64,000 nt of DNA from Confluentibacter flavum. GTDB taxonomy: Bacteria > Bacteroidota > Bacteroidia > Flavobacteriales > Flavobacteriaceae. Below, one piece after another: positions 45,978-54,250 of the stretch. The notes beneath the pieces are model-generated. The model was not told where the DNA came from. It was given only the letters and a program-made list of their open reading frames with translations, and ran no database searches. The stretch is taken from contig NZ_PJEO01000052.1 in NCBI RefSeq assembly GCF_002843175.1, positions 1 to 64,000 on the forward strand. Direction: 5' to 3'. A program made the position numbers and the translations under genes. The stretch's first letter is position 1, and each line of letters begins with the position of its first letter.

Positions 45978-47040
45978 TAAAATGATAAGAAAAGAAGGAA
46001 TTGGGTCTTATTATCATTTTGAAAATCATGAGCGTTTTAAGGATTTAACGGTTTCGTTAGATTTAAATTATAACCTATTTTACACTGGCAGACAGGCTCT
46101 TTTATATATTCTAAATGAAATAAACAATTCCGGTAACCTATCTAAAATTTGGTTTCCTAATTATTATTGCCAACACACCTTAGCTTGGATTAAAAAATCA
46201 TACCCCAATATTCATATTTACGACATTAATCCCTTTGAGTTTTCATTTGATGTTGTAAATGTTAGTGAGTTCGCCACTAAAAACGATGTGGTATTAATCA
46301 ATAATTATTGGGGCTTGAGCAGTATGAAAACGGATGCGGATGATCATGGGCCTACTATTGTTGAAGATCATTCCCATGGCTGGTTAAGTGATGCTTGTTT
46401 ACATAGTACAGCAGATTATTGTTTTGTTTCATTACGGAAGTCCTTGCCCATTCCATTAGGGGGTATGTATTGGAAACCCAATACAACGAGACTGGAAAAT
46501 GACTTAAATTTTAAAGCAGACACACATTTTTATAAGATATGGGATACCATGCTGCATGCCATGACATTGAAATCGGACTTCATTGCCGGTGACACAAACA
46601 GCAATAGCTCTAAATATTTGCCCCTATTTTATGAGGTTGAGGAAGCCCTCAATATATATACTGATTTTGTACAGTTAACAAAAGAACATAATCATTTTAT
46701 TGAATCCTACTTGCATTTAGATACCAGAAAAATAAAAGAAACCCATCTAACCTATTTATATAAAAAATTACAGGACACTGCTTATTATAAGATTATAAAA
46801 AGATCTGGTTTCACTGCATTTGGTCTCCATTTGCTTTTTAAAGATGAGACGGATTATAATGAACTCAAGCAGTTTTTAGTTGCTAACCATGTGTATCCAT
46901 CATCCCTTTGGCCTGATAACCATCTGGATTTAGAATGGCGTTATTTTTTAAATATCCATATTGATTATAGATACACTATAGCAGATATGGATGGCATTAT
47001 TGCTTTAATAGATACTTGGCTTAAAAATAAAATCGCATGA
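45970..47040 (+). CDS. divergent fold-type I PLP-dependent (DegT-like) protein
   Basis: About 356 residues. Weak but consistent DegT-type landmarks: FYTGRQALLYIL near the cofactor phosphate site, IWFPNYYCQHTLAWI, PTIVEDHSHGWLSDA with an Asp matching the pyridine-binding Asp, and CFVSLRKSLPIPLGG with a Lys at the Schiff-base position. Canonical DegT loops (SGTxA) are absent, so the substrate is probably unusual. ATG 45970 overlaps the transferase stop by 8 bp; GTG 45961 is an alternative. It overlaps the FemAB/GNAT-like gene by 4 bp (ATGA). Confidence 0.7.
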   Translation: MSDKMIRKEGIGSYYHFENHERFKDLTVSLDLNYNLFYTGRQALLYILNEINNSGNLSKIWFPNYYCQHTLAWIKKSYPNIHIYDINPFEFSFDVVNVSEFATKNDVVLINNYWGLSSMKTDADDHGPTIVEDHSHGWLSDACLHSTADYCFVSLRKSLPIPLGGMYWKPNTTRLENDLNFKADTHFYKIWDTMLHAMTLKSDFIAGDTNSNSSKYLPLFYEVEEALNIYTDFVQLTKEHNHFIESYLHLDTRKIKETHLTYLYKKLQDTAYYKIIKRSGFTAFGLHLLFKDETDYNELKQFLVANHVYPSSLWPDNHLDLEWRYFLNIHIDYRYTIADMDGIIALIDTWLKNKIA

Positions 47041-48278
47041 AAAACAACCCGTTTCTTTCTAATATATTTGTGTCTATTTGGTTAAAACATTTTAACGATT
47101 CCAAATCTGCATTTACTTTTAAGTTTATAAAAGAGGTTGATTTTGTTAAAAACAAACACCTTCCGTTATATGTAAACGTTGGTAAAAATCTAACCAATGG
47201 GATAGCATATGAATTGGATGAAAAAGAAACCGACTATAAGAACAAGGTTTTTTTTATTTATGATATTCCAGAATATTTTGATGTTCACAATCAGTTTCAT
47301 GGGTCTCTAAAGTTAAAAACTGTAAGGCAGTATGTTGGCTACTTGGCAAACCTAACCAAATATAAAAGTATTGAAGATTATTTGAGTGAACAATTCAGTA
47401 CGAATAGCCGGTGGAAAATAAAAAAATCCAAACGGCGATTGGAAGCTTGCTTCAATATAAGGTATGGTGTTCTATATGGAAAAGATACCCGTAAAGATGA
47501 CTTTGATTTCGCCTTTAATTATTTTCATAAACTTTTAGTAAAAAGATTCACCGAAAAACAAATAAACAATCATTATTTATCCCCGAAAAAGTGGACATAT
47601 TTGCAGGATGTTATCTATCACATGATTTTGGAAAACAAAGCAGCTTTGTTTGTTATTTATAATGATAACATACCCATTTCTGTGTATTTGAATTATGTAT
47701 CTCCTACTATTTTATATTCTGCCTTACCTGTATTTGATCCAGACTATGCAAAATTTAATATTGGCTATATTGATAATATAAAGCATATTGAATGGTGTAT
47801 AGAAAATAAAATTGCTATTTTCGATTTTTCGAAAGGTGATTACGATTATAAAAAAAGGTTGGCAAACAAAGCTTATCATTTTGATTATCACATATTATTT
47901 GATTCCAAATCCATACTAGCGACAAGTCTTGCCCAATTCATTTTTATATATTTTAGGGGCAAACAATATTTAAGGGATTTAAATGTCAATATTCTATTTC
48001 ATAAAGCCATCTATTTTATAAAAGGCAAAAAAAATGTCGTAATCCCTTTAGATTATGACAGTATTGAAATTGAAAGCTTGCCAGATGAACATACATTAAT
48101 TAAAATGGATTTCAATAGTATTTCAAATGAAACCTTCAAGAAATTTTTAATAGATTTCTTATATAAAAAGTCTGAATCAATAAATAATATCTCAATATTT
48201 GAAGTTAAAAACTCGAACAATACTTATATTGTTCAGGCAAAAGATTGTATTGAAAAAATTAAATGCCATAGTAAATAG
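47037..48278 (+). CDS. FemAB/GNAT-like acyl- or aminoacyl-transferase
   Basis: 413 residues. A central segment (YLSEQFSTNSRWKIKKSKRR) resembles the FemAB-type YLxxxxxxxRxxIR/KKxxR helix seen in Bacteroidota GNAT-like proteins. Then come FNYFHKLLVKRF, AALFVIYNDNIPISVYLNYV and IFDFSKGDYDYKKRLANKAY, typical of the second GNAT half. Family members move acyl or aminoacyl groups to amines. It overlaps the upstream PLP gene by 4 bp and is the last plus-strand gene of the operon. Function in polysaccharide decoration is inferred. Confidence 0.65.
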   Translation: MKNNPFLSNIFVSIWLKHFNDSKSAFTFKFIKEVDFVKNKHLPLYVNVGKNLTNGIAYELDEKETDYKNKVFFIYDIPEYFDVHNQFHGSLKLKTVRQYVGYLANLTKYKSIEDYLSEQFSTNSRWKIKKSKRRLEACFNIRYGVLYGKDTRKDDFDFAFNYFHKLLVKRFTEKQINNHYLSPKKWTYLQDVIYHMILENKAALFVIYNDNIPISVYLNYVSPTILYSALPVFDPDYAKFNIGYIDNIKHIEWCIENKIAIFDFSKGDYDYKKRLANKAYHFDYHILFDSKSILATSLAQFIFIYFRGKQYLRDLNVNILFHKAIYFIKGKKNVVIPLDYDSIEIESLPDEHTLIKMDFNSISNETFKKFLIDFLYKKSESINNISIFEVKNSNNTYIVQAKDCIEKIKCHSK

Positions 48279-48312
48279 GCTAACCATCTTAGTAAATGTG
48301 TTCTTTATATAA

Positions 48313-49404
48313 TTATTGCCTATTTCTAATTCTATAAGCTGGGAAAAATTTTATTTTATCTTGTTTTATGTCCGTATTAATATCATCAAAAATAATATGT
48401 GCATTCATTATTTTATCCAATTTATCGTATACTTTTTTATTCACTATTTTTCTACCAGTATAATAAATAACATCATTGTCGTTTGGAAAAAAAGATTTTT
48501 TGTAATGATACAGGCTATCATAATCTTCGCGTCCACCTCCCAATAAGTAATATTTAAAATTATTTGCCCTGGCCCACTTCATGACTTCAATCTTTAAAAA
48601 ATCATTTGGTCGAAAATTAAAATAGTCACCTAAGGTTCCTCCTAGATAAGAATACAGTGTATTACCAGAAATCAATATTAATTCTGTAGAAATGGCTACG
48701 TCGTCTTTAAACACAAACGCTATTAAAAAATTTTCTTTACTCAGTTTAATAATGTTTTTGAAATAATTAATATTGTAAAAATAGTCGGTATCGGCCCCTA
48801 TCCTACTCATCGTTTTTATGTAAATATTATAAAAAGTCTCTATCTCATCATTGGTGATTTCCTTGCTTACAAATTTTGATATTAATTTAGAGCCTAAACT
48901 TTTCCTGTAATTATTTCTAACTTTTGGCTTAAAGTTATTCCATTGCGCCTCTTTTTCAATTAATTCTCCTCTAACGTTTATTAAGGTTGGTATTAAAACT
49001 CCAGAATAAAATTGATAGTTATGGTCTAAACTAAACCTTATAAACTCAGAAATAATATTATTTTGTTTATACCATGCATCTACTTCTTCCCAAAACTTAA
49101 TAAGATAGCCTCTAGACATATCTTCATTAAATAATGGCCCGCTATAACCATATGGTGAAATAACATCATAATATGTTTCATTTTGATCTATGTAGGGGAC
49201 TTTTCTTATTACAAAGGGCATTAAAATTAAAACCTCTTCTAAATCATTTATAAAGGTAAAATATCTCAATTTATCTTCGATAACTTCATTAAAATCGGAG
49301 CCCAAAATTTTATAAAATGGATTGATAACATCAAATGATTCTACGATATTTAAATAAGATTCAAAATCATCTTCATTCAATATTTTATTAACTATTAATT
49401 TCAT
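48313..49404 (-). CDS. second FemAB/GNAT-like transferase
   Basis: 363 residues. Marker segments are FKPKVRNNYRKSLGSKLISK (positions about 165-185), FYNIYIKTMSRIGADTDYFY, FLIAFVFKDDVAISTELILI and KYYLLGGGREDYDSLYHYKK, the last being a well-known end motif of FemAB-related GNATs (GGG.....D.L..FKK). It is convergent with the first FemAB/GNAT-like gene (34 bp apart), and no sequence-level near-identity suggests a recent duplication. It lies 19 bp downstream of the HAD gene, in the decoration block. Confidence 0.75.
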   Translation of the reverse strand: MKLIVNKILNEDDFESYLNIVESFDVINPFYKILGSDFNEVIEDKLRYFTFINDLEEVLILMPFVIRKVPYIDQNETYYDVISPYGYSGPLFNEDMSRGYLIKFWEEVDAWYKQNNIISEFIRFSLDHNYQFYSGVLIPTLINVRGELIEKEAQWNNFKPKVRNNYRKSLGSKLISKFVSKEITNDEIETFYNIYIKTMSRIGADTDYFYNINYFKNIIKLSKENFLIAFVFKDDVAISTELILISGNTLYSYLGGTLGDYFNFRPNDFLKIEVMKWARANNFKYYLLGGGREDYDSLYHYKKSFFPNDNDVIYYTGRKIVNKKVYDKLDKIMNAHIIFDDINTDIKQDKIKFFPAYRIRNRQ

Positions 49405-49423
49405 TATTTAATCGTTGGTTGGT

Positions 49424-50092
49424 TTAATTTAATATGGTTTCAATCTCGTTTAGGTCATTAATAACGTAATTAGGTTTGTTAGTAATATCAAGATCAAATG
49501 ATTGCTTATGGATATTTTCTCCATCATCCATAAGGCATATTGTACACCATTCTAAATGGTTTGGACCTATAAAATCTTTTTTTGTATTATCACCTACATA
49601 AACATACCTCATAGAAGTGCCATATTTGTCTACAAAAAATTTAAAATTATTGATATTTGGCTTTTCTGAACCAAATTCTTCTGAAATGATAATATCGTCA
49701 AAATAGCTAGATAATCCCAACGCATCAATTTTATTTCGTTGCTGCACACTTCTTCCATCGGTAATCAATCCTACTTTAAATACGTTCTTCTTTAACTTAA
49801 TAAGTAATTCCATTCGATCCCGCGATAAACAAATTTGAGGTTTATGATTACGATACATATGGATTAAATCTTTTGTACTAACAAGGCTTATCTTATACTT
49901 TTGCAATATACTATCGAATACATTCAATCCACTTTCATGATACTGGTTCATTTCAGATAAAATGATGTTAGACGGTATTTTATTTATATTTGAAAGATAA
50001 CTCGCTATGTCTTTAAATGCTGATTTCAAAAAATCAATTTCTTTATACAGTGTGTCATCCAAATCAAATACCAATACTACTTTACTTTTCAT
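49424..50092 (-). CDS. HAD-superfamily hydrolase
   Basis: 222 residues. Motif I is VFDLDDTLYKE (DxDxT), motif II GLITDGRSVQQRNKI, motif III lysine in GSEKPNINNF and motif IV YVGDNTKKDFIGPN. A helical C1 cap lies between motifs I and II. Likely a small-molecule phosphatase or phosphoglycolate-type enzyme. Its 5' end overlaps the upstream ATP-grasp gene by 11 bp, so the two probably act in one pathway. Confidence 0.9.
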   Translation of the reverse strand: MKSKVVLVFDLDDTLYKEIDFLKSAFKDIASYLSNINKIPSNIILSEMNQYHESGLNVFDSILQKYKISLVSTKDLIHMYRNHKPQICLSRDRMELLIKLKKNVFKVGLITDGRSVQQRNKIDALGLSSYFDDIIISEEFGSEKPNINNFKFFVDKYGTSMRYVYVGDNTKKDFIGPNHLEWCTICLMDDGENIHKQSFDLDITNKPNYVINDLNEIETILN

Positions 50093-51047
50093 TATTATGA
50101 ACTAATACTTCATTATCATAACGTAACATTAACAACTGATCTTCCCAATCATCATAAAAATCTATTTCTTGATTAAGTAGGTATTCTTGAACTATCCATT
50201 TAGGAAAATTGGCACCAGCTAAATACGATAAAGGATACCCGCCACCAAACCTGGCATTGATTTCAATCCCATAGATCTCATTCGTCTCAATATTCTTAAA
50301 AAATTGAGCAGTTAAGCATCCCACGGCCCCTTCAATATGACTTAAACGAGTTCTAATGTACTCTAATAGTGAATTTTTATCTGTAAGCCCTTTATTAACC
50401 TCTCCATCCCTAACTTCTATACGTTTTCTTGGAACAACACATTTTAAATCACCTTTTTTATCGTAATATAAATCACAGGTAAATTCTTCAAAACAACTAT
50501 GATCTAAATATTCCAAAAACATTAATTCCTCATTTTTGAAGTGATATTCCGTTAAATCTTCATGTTTTTTAATAATGAAATTATCTACGCTTCGGCTTCC
50601 ATTTATAGGCTTAATAAATAAAGGTAATTTATATTCATATTTTGAATACTCCTTTGCCACATTAATATTATTTTCAATAAAAAACGAGTGGGTCACTCTT
50701 TTATCCCTTGTAATATTTATAAATTTTGATGAAGATATGATAGGAACTATCCCTTTTTTTAAAAAAGTATTCATGTTTTTAGATAACAATAATAATTCCG
50801 TATCAATGGTTGGGATGATTATTTTTATATTATTATCGAGGCATGTTGTAAGAAGTATATTGATGTAATCGTTGTCGTTAATTAACGGTAACTGAAAAGC
50901 TTTATCAGACACATGGCAGGCGGCTGACATATGGATGTTAAAATCTGTAGTCATCACTTTTCCATCTGAAACTAATTTTTTAAGTTCCGTTTGAAAGGCT
51001 TTAACCAAAGAGACTCTTCTTCCTGCCGATGTAATTAATATATTCAT
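50082..51047 (-). CDS. ATP-grasp ligase (CarB/PylC-like)
   Basis: 321 residues. A preATP-grasp Rossmann start (NILITSAGRRVSLVKAF) is followed by the lid region (LPLFIKPINGSRSVDNFIIK, the nucleotide-binding Lys and Gly-rich loop) and EEFTCDLYYDKKGDLKCVVP. Metal ligands lie in YGIEINARFGGGYPLSYLAG. Family members ligate a carboxylate to an amine via acyl phosphate. It overlaps the HAD gene by 11 bp. The substrate may be an amino acid or uronate; this is inference. Confidence 0.88.
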   Translation of the reverse strand: MNILITSAGRRVSLVKAFQTELKKLVSDGKVMTTDFNIHMSAACHVSDKAFQLPLINDNDYINILLTTCLDNNIKIIIPTIDTELLLLSKNMNTFLKKGIVPIISSSKFINITRDKRVTHSFFIENNINVAKEYSKYEYKLPLFIKPINGSRSVDNFIIKKHEDLTEYHFKNEELMFLEYLDHSCFEEFTCDLYYDKKGDLKCVVPRKRIEVRDGEVNKGLTDKNSLLEYIRTRLSHIEGAVGCLTAQFFKNIETNEIYGIEINARFGGGYPLSYLAGANFPKWIVQEYLLNQEIDFYDDWEDQLLMLRYDNEVLVHNNEK

Positions 51048-51110
51048 AAAGGGATTTTAAGTTTTTTGTAACTAAAAGTAGTTAAAGGTACATGACATAT
51101 TCATTACTAT

Positions 51111-52070
51111 TTAAATACTTTTCATTTCTTTTATATAATTAGCAATTAATTCGGCTATTATAGATCTTCCATTATTATTCCAATGCATATCATAAATTAA
51201 AATTGGAGGTTTCTTTGATTTCTTAAATGCTTCGGAAAAATCAATGTATTTATAATTATTTTCATTTAAATGGTTTAAAAAAATTTCAGGAGTTTCCTCT
51301 GAATCCAAAAGAAAAACAAATCTAGTTTTATCAAATCCATAGGTATTTATTAAACTTTTAAAGTTATCTAAATATTTAGTTTCTGACTCTTTACGTCGTT
51401 TATCTTCTTCCAATTTTGTTAACTTAGGAGTTTCCTTTTTTTCATTTGAAAACAATTTCGAAACAAGACCTTTAGGGGCATCCAAAACTCCGATATTGTT
51501 TAAGTAAACAAATAATTTAATTTGACGTATGGCTTTATACAAAGGAGATTCCAATACCATACGTTTTTGAACAATATTATATTCTCCCCTGGTTAAATCA
51601 TTTTCAAATTTAATACCTAAGATAACATAATCAATTAAAGCGAATTGCTCTTTATATTGGCTTATCAAATGTAATTGATCTGCCAAATCATATCCAGCAT
51701 ACCCAAATTCATAGACCTCCTTACCTTCTAGCCTATCTTCAATTTTCTTACCAAGGGAATTATAATAATTTTGATGAAAACCTTCTATAAATGAATCACC
51801 AACCAAGGCTATTTCAATCTTATCCTTTGAGGGATTGTACTCTCTATATGAATTATACCCAAAATTATTGATGTGATATTCTGAAAAATTCTGACGCCTA
51901 TTTCCTGTTACGGAAAATCCATCTTGATTGGGGAGCCATTTTTCTACACCAAACTCATCCACATATCGAACTGGATAATCTTTGGTAAGATGAAAAACCC
52001 TTATATAAACTTCTAAAGCTAAAAGTATAAGAATGCTATATATAAAAATTTTAAAAAATAATTTTTTCAT
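51111..52070 (-). CDS. SGNH/GDSL-like membrane-anchored protein (AlgJ/AlgX-type partner)
   Basis: 319 residues. One N-terminal anchor (FKIFIYSILILLALEVYIR) is followed by a periplasmic SGNH domain. The nucleophile block is ALVGDSFIEGF and the C-terminal block DMHWNNNGRSIIAE contains the Asp-x-His pair. It lies 5 bp after the MBOAT gene, the standard pairing for O-acetylation of exported polysaccharides, where MBOAT moves the acyl group across the membrane and the SGNH protein places it on the glycan. Confidence 0.85.
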   Translation of the reverse strand: MKKLFFKIFIYSILILLALEVYIRVFHLTKDYPVRYVDEFGVEKWLPNQDGFSVTGNRRQNFSEYHINNFGYNSYREYNPSKDKIEIALVGDSFIEGFHQNYYNSLGKKIEDRLEGKEVYEFGYAGYDLADQLHLISQYKEQFALIDYVILGIKFENDLTRGEYNIVQKRMVLESPLYKAIRQIKLFVYLNNIGVLDAPKGLVSKLFSNEKKETPKLTKLEEDKRRKESETKYLDNFKSLINTYGFDKTRFVFLLDSEETPEIFLNHLNENNYKYIDFSEAFKKSKKPPILIYDMHWNNNGRSIIAELIANYIKEMKSI

Positions 52071-52075
52071 TTTTT

Positions 52076-53527
52076 TTAAAATTGGAAATAAATAAACGAT
52101 CGATCAAAACCACTATCATAAAACAGAAGTAAGCATAAAATTACAATTGTATAAATAATAAATCGAACTATTCTAGATTTAAACTTGAATGGAGAGCGCT
52201 CATCTCTTCTTATTAGGTATTCATATAAAACGAAAAGAAAAATCAAAACATAATAATCAATCATACGATAACCCATTGGGTGATGGTAAGTTTCGTATGA
52301 AAAATTAGTGAAAATTTTATTAATAAATTCAAATGCCACGGTAATGGACTCTGACCTAAAAAATATCCTTGAGAACGTTACTATGCCAAAAGTTAATAAA
52401 ACCTGTCCCACTTCCGTTAACGTTGGGAACATGGTATTTTCGGCCACTACCGAATCTTTGTAAATAGTATTTCTTCCCATTAAAAAAACAGGAATAAAGG
52501 CTAAAGCGTGAAATGCACCCCAAAAAATAAACGTCCAATTGGCACCATGCCAAAAACCACTTATTAAAAACACGATAGCAATATTCCTAACAGACTTTAA
52601 TTTACTCGTTCTAGAACCTCCTAAAGGAATGTAAACATAATGTCTAAACCATGTAGATAATGATACGTGCCAACGCTGCCAATATTCAGCAACATTTCTT
52701 GAAAACTGAGGAAACTTAAAATTAGACGTTAACTCTACCCCAAAAAGCTTTGCCGTACCAATAGCTATATCTGAATACCCGCTAAAATCGCCATATACCT
52801 GAAAACTGAATAATGTAACACCTAAAATAAGTGTTGATGCTGGATATGTGCTATAATTTGCGAAAATATCATCTACCATGGGAGCCAATGAGTCGGCTAT
52901 GACAATTTTTTTGAACAATCCCCAAAGAATTAGCTTTATCCCATCTACCGCTTGCCTATAATCAAACTTACGTACTTTTAAAATTTGGGACAAAAGGTTT
53001 GAAGCTCTCTCTATAGGTCCCGCAACTAATTGGGGAAAAAAGCTAACAAAGGCCGCAAAAGATAAAAAATCGGTTGTAGGTTTTAGTTTTTTATAATATA
53101 CATCAAACGAGTAAGACATGGTCTGAAATGTATAAAACGAAATGCCTACAGGTAAAATAACTTTTAAAGTCCATGTGCTTTTTATATCATACCCAAGCAC
53201 AGATACCATATCCACCCAGGAATCCACAAAAAAATTATAATACTTAAAGAACCCTAAAAGACCTACATTAAATATAACACTTACCCATAGCCATGATTTT
53301 CTGGTTCGTTGATTATCATTGCCGTTTATTTGAATAGCCACTAAATAATCGACTATGGTGCTAAGTAAAATTAAAGACAAAAACCTCCAATCCCACCATC
53401 CATAAAACAGATAGCTAGAAACTAAAATAAGAATATTTTGAGTTTTTAAACTTTTTTTAAAGACAAACCAATAGAGGAAATAAACAATTAAGAGGAAAAT
53501 AAAAAACTCAATAGAATTAAATATCAT
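52076..53527 (-). CDS. MBOAT O-acyltransferase (AlgI-like)
   Basis: 483 residues with about ten or more membrane helices. Diagnostic stretches are LPVGISFYTFQTMSYSFDVY, FFPQLVAGPIERAS, FSGYSDIAIGTAKLFG, WHVSLSTWFRHYVYIPLGG and the catalytic histidine in FLISGFWHGANWTFIFWG. It acts in the inner membrane and provides acetyl groups for polysaccharide O-acetylation together with the SGNH protein 5 bp downstream. It is the first gene of the minus-strand decoration run. Confidence 0.94.
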   Translation of the reverse strand: MIFNSIEFFIFLLIVYFLYWFVFKKSLKTQNILILVSSYLFYGWWDWRFLSLILLSTIVDYLVAIQINGNDNQRTRKSWLWVSVIFNVGLLGFFKYYNFFVDSWVDMVSVLGYDIKSTWTLKVILPVGISFYTFQTMSYSFDVYYKKLKPTTDFLSFAAFVSFFPQLVAGPIERASNLLSQILKVRKFDYRQAVDGIKLILWGLFKKIVIADSLAPMVDDIFANYSTYPASTLILGVTLFSFQVYGDFSGYSDIAIGTAKLFGVELTSNFKFPQFSRNVAEYWQRWHVSLSTWFRHYVYIPLGGSRTSKLKSVRNIAIVFLISGFWHGANWTFIFWGAFHALAFIPVFLMGRNTIYKDSVVAENTMFPTLTEVGQVLLTFGIVTFSRIFFRSESITVAFEFINKIFTNFSYETYHHPMGYRMIDYYVLIFLFVLYEYLIRRDERSPFKFKSRIVRFIIYTIVILCLLLFYDSGFDRSFIYFQF

Positions 53528-53654
53528 AAAAATCTATAAAAACAATTGGATGAAATGGTGATTTATCTGTTGCACAAACTTCATATATTTAATTAATCAA
53601 ATCAAAATTATTCTTTTAAAAGCCAAAATTAAACTTTAATCTACATTAAAACAA

Positions 53655-53676
53655 AAAAGCCCTTAAAAGGGCTTTT
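53655..53676 (-). terminator. hairpin terminator after the Lrp gene
   Basis: AAAAGCCCTT, AA, AAGGGCTTTT: a 10-bp perfect stem with flanking A and T runs, 25 bp downstream of the Lrp-family stop. The symmetric arms allow action in both directions. Confidence 0.8.
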
Positions 53677-53700
53677 GAATGTTTGTGTTTCTTTGGTAAG

Positions 53701-54180
53701 TTACATTTCATTAAATATAGAATGCATCAAACGCTTTTTATCATTAATGCTTTCTTCAAGAGAAATCATCGTTTCTGTTCTGTAAACGCCTTCAATGTCA
53801 TCCAATTTAAAAATAATTTCTTTGGCATGTTCTGTACTTCTGGCTCTAATTTTACAAAAAATATTGAATTTACCTGTAGTGATATGGGCTACAGTTACAA
53901 AAGGTATTTCATTGACACGCTCCAATACAAATTTAGTTTGGGATGTATTATTCAAATAGATGCCTACATACGCTATAAATGAATATCCTAGCTTTTTATA
54001 ATCTAAAGTTAAAGATGATCCTTTAACGATACCTGATTCTTCCATTTTTTTTACACGAACGTGTACTGTTCCGGCAGATATTAAAAGTTTTTTGGCTATG
54101 TCTGTAAAAGGAATTCTTGTATTGTCTATTAACATGTCAAGAATTTGGTGGTCGATTTCGTCTAATTTAACTTTCCCCAT
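53701..54180 (-). CDS. Lrp/AsnC-family transcriptional regulator
   Basis: 159 residues. The N-terminal winged HTH has LDEIDHQILDMLIDNTRIPF, IAKKLLISAGTVHVRVKKME. The C-terminal RAM domain has YVGIYLNNTSQ, VTVAHITTGKFNIFCKIRA and IEGVYRTETMISLEE. It forms dimers or higher oligomers and usually responds to an amino acid. A -7 box and a 16-bp palindrome upstream suggest autoregulation. Targets are unknown; the adjacent carboxypeptidase is a candidate. Confidence 0.95.
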   Translation of the reverse strand: MGKVKLDEIDHQILDMLIDNTRIPFTDIAKKLLISAGTVHVRVKKMEESGIVKGSSLTLDYKKLGYSFIAYVGIYLNNTSQTKFVLERVNEIPFVTVAHITTGKFNIFCKIRARSTEHAKEIIFKLDDIEGVYRTETMISLEESINDKKRLMHSIFNEM

Positions 54181-54204
54181 AATTAATTATTCTTAAATAA
54201 AAAG

Positions 54205-54212
54205 CAAAATTA
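54205..54212 (-). promoter_or_regulatory. -7 box TAATTTTG of the Lrp gene
   Basis: Plus-strand CAAAATTA reads TAATTTTG on the minus strand (TAnnTTTG), 25 bp before the ATG. The -33 region falls in the palindrome at 54228-54243. Confidence 0.5.
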
Positions 54213-54227
54213 CTACATTTTCATCAA

Positions 54228-54243
54228 TAATTATGCATAATTA
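54228..54243. promoter_or_regulatory. 16-bp perfect palindrome, candidate Lrp operator
   Basis: TAATTATG followed by CATAATTA. It overlies the expected -33 zone of the Lrp promoter and lies 7 bp beyond the stop of the carboxypeptidase gene. AT-rich palindromes of this size are typical Lrp/AsnC targets; binding is inferred. Confidence 0.5.
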
Positions 54244-54250
54244 CATCATT

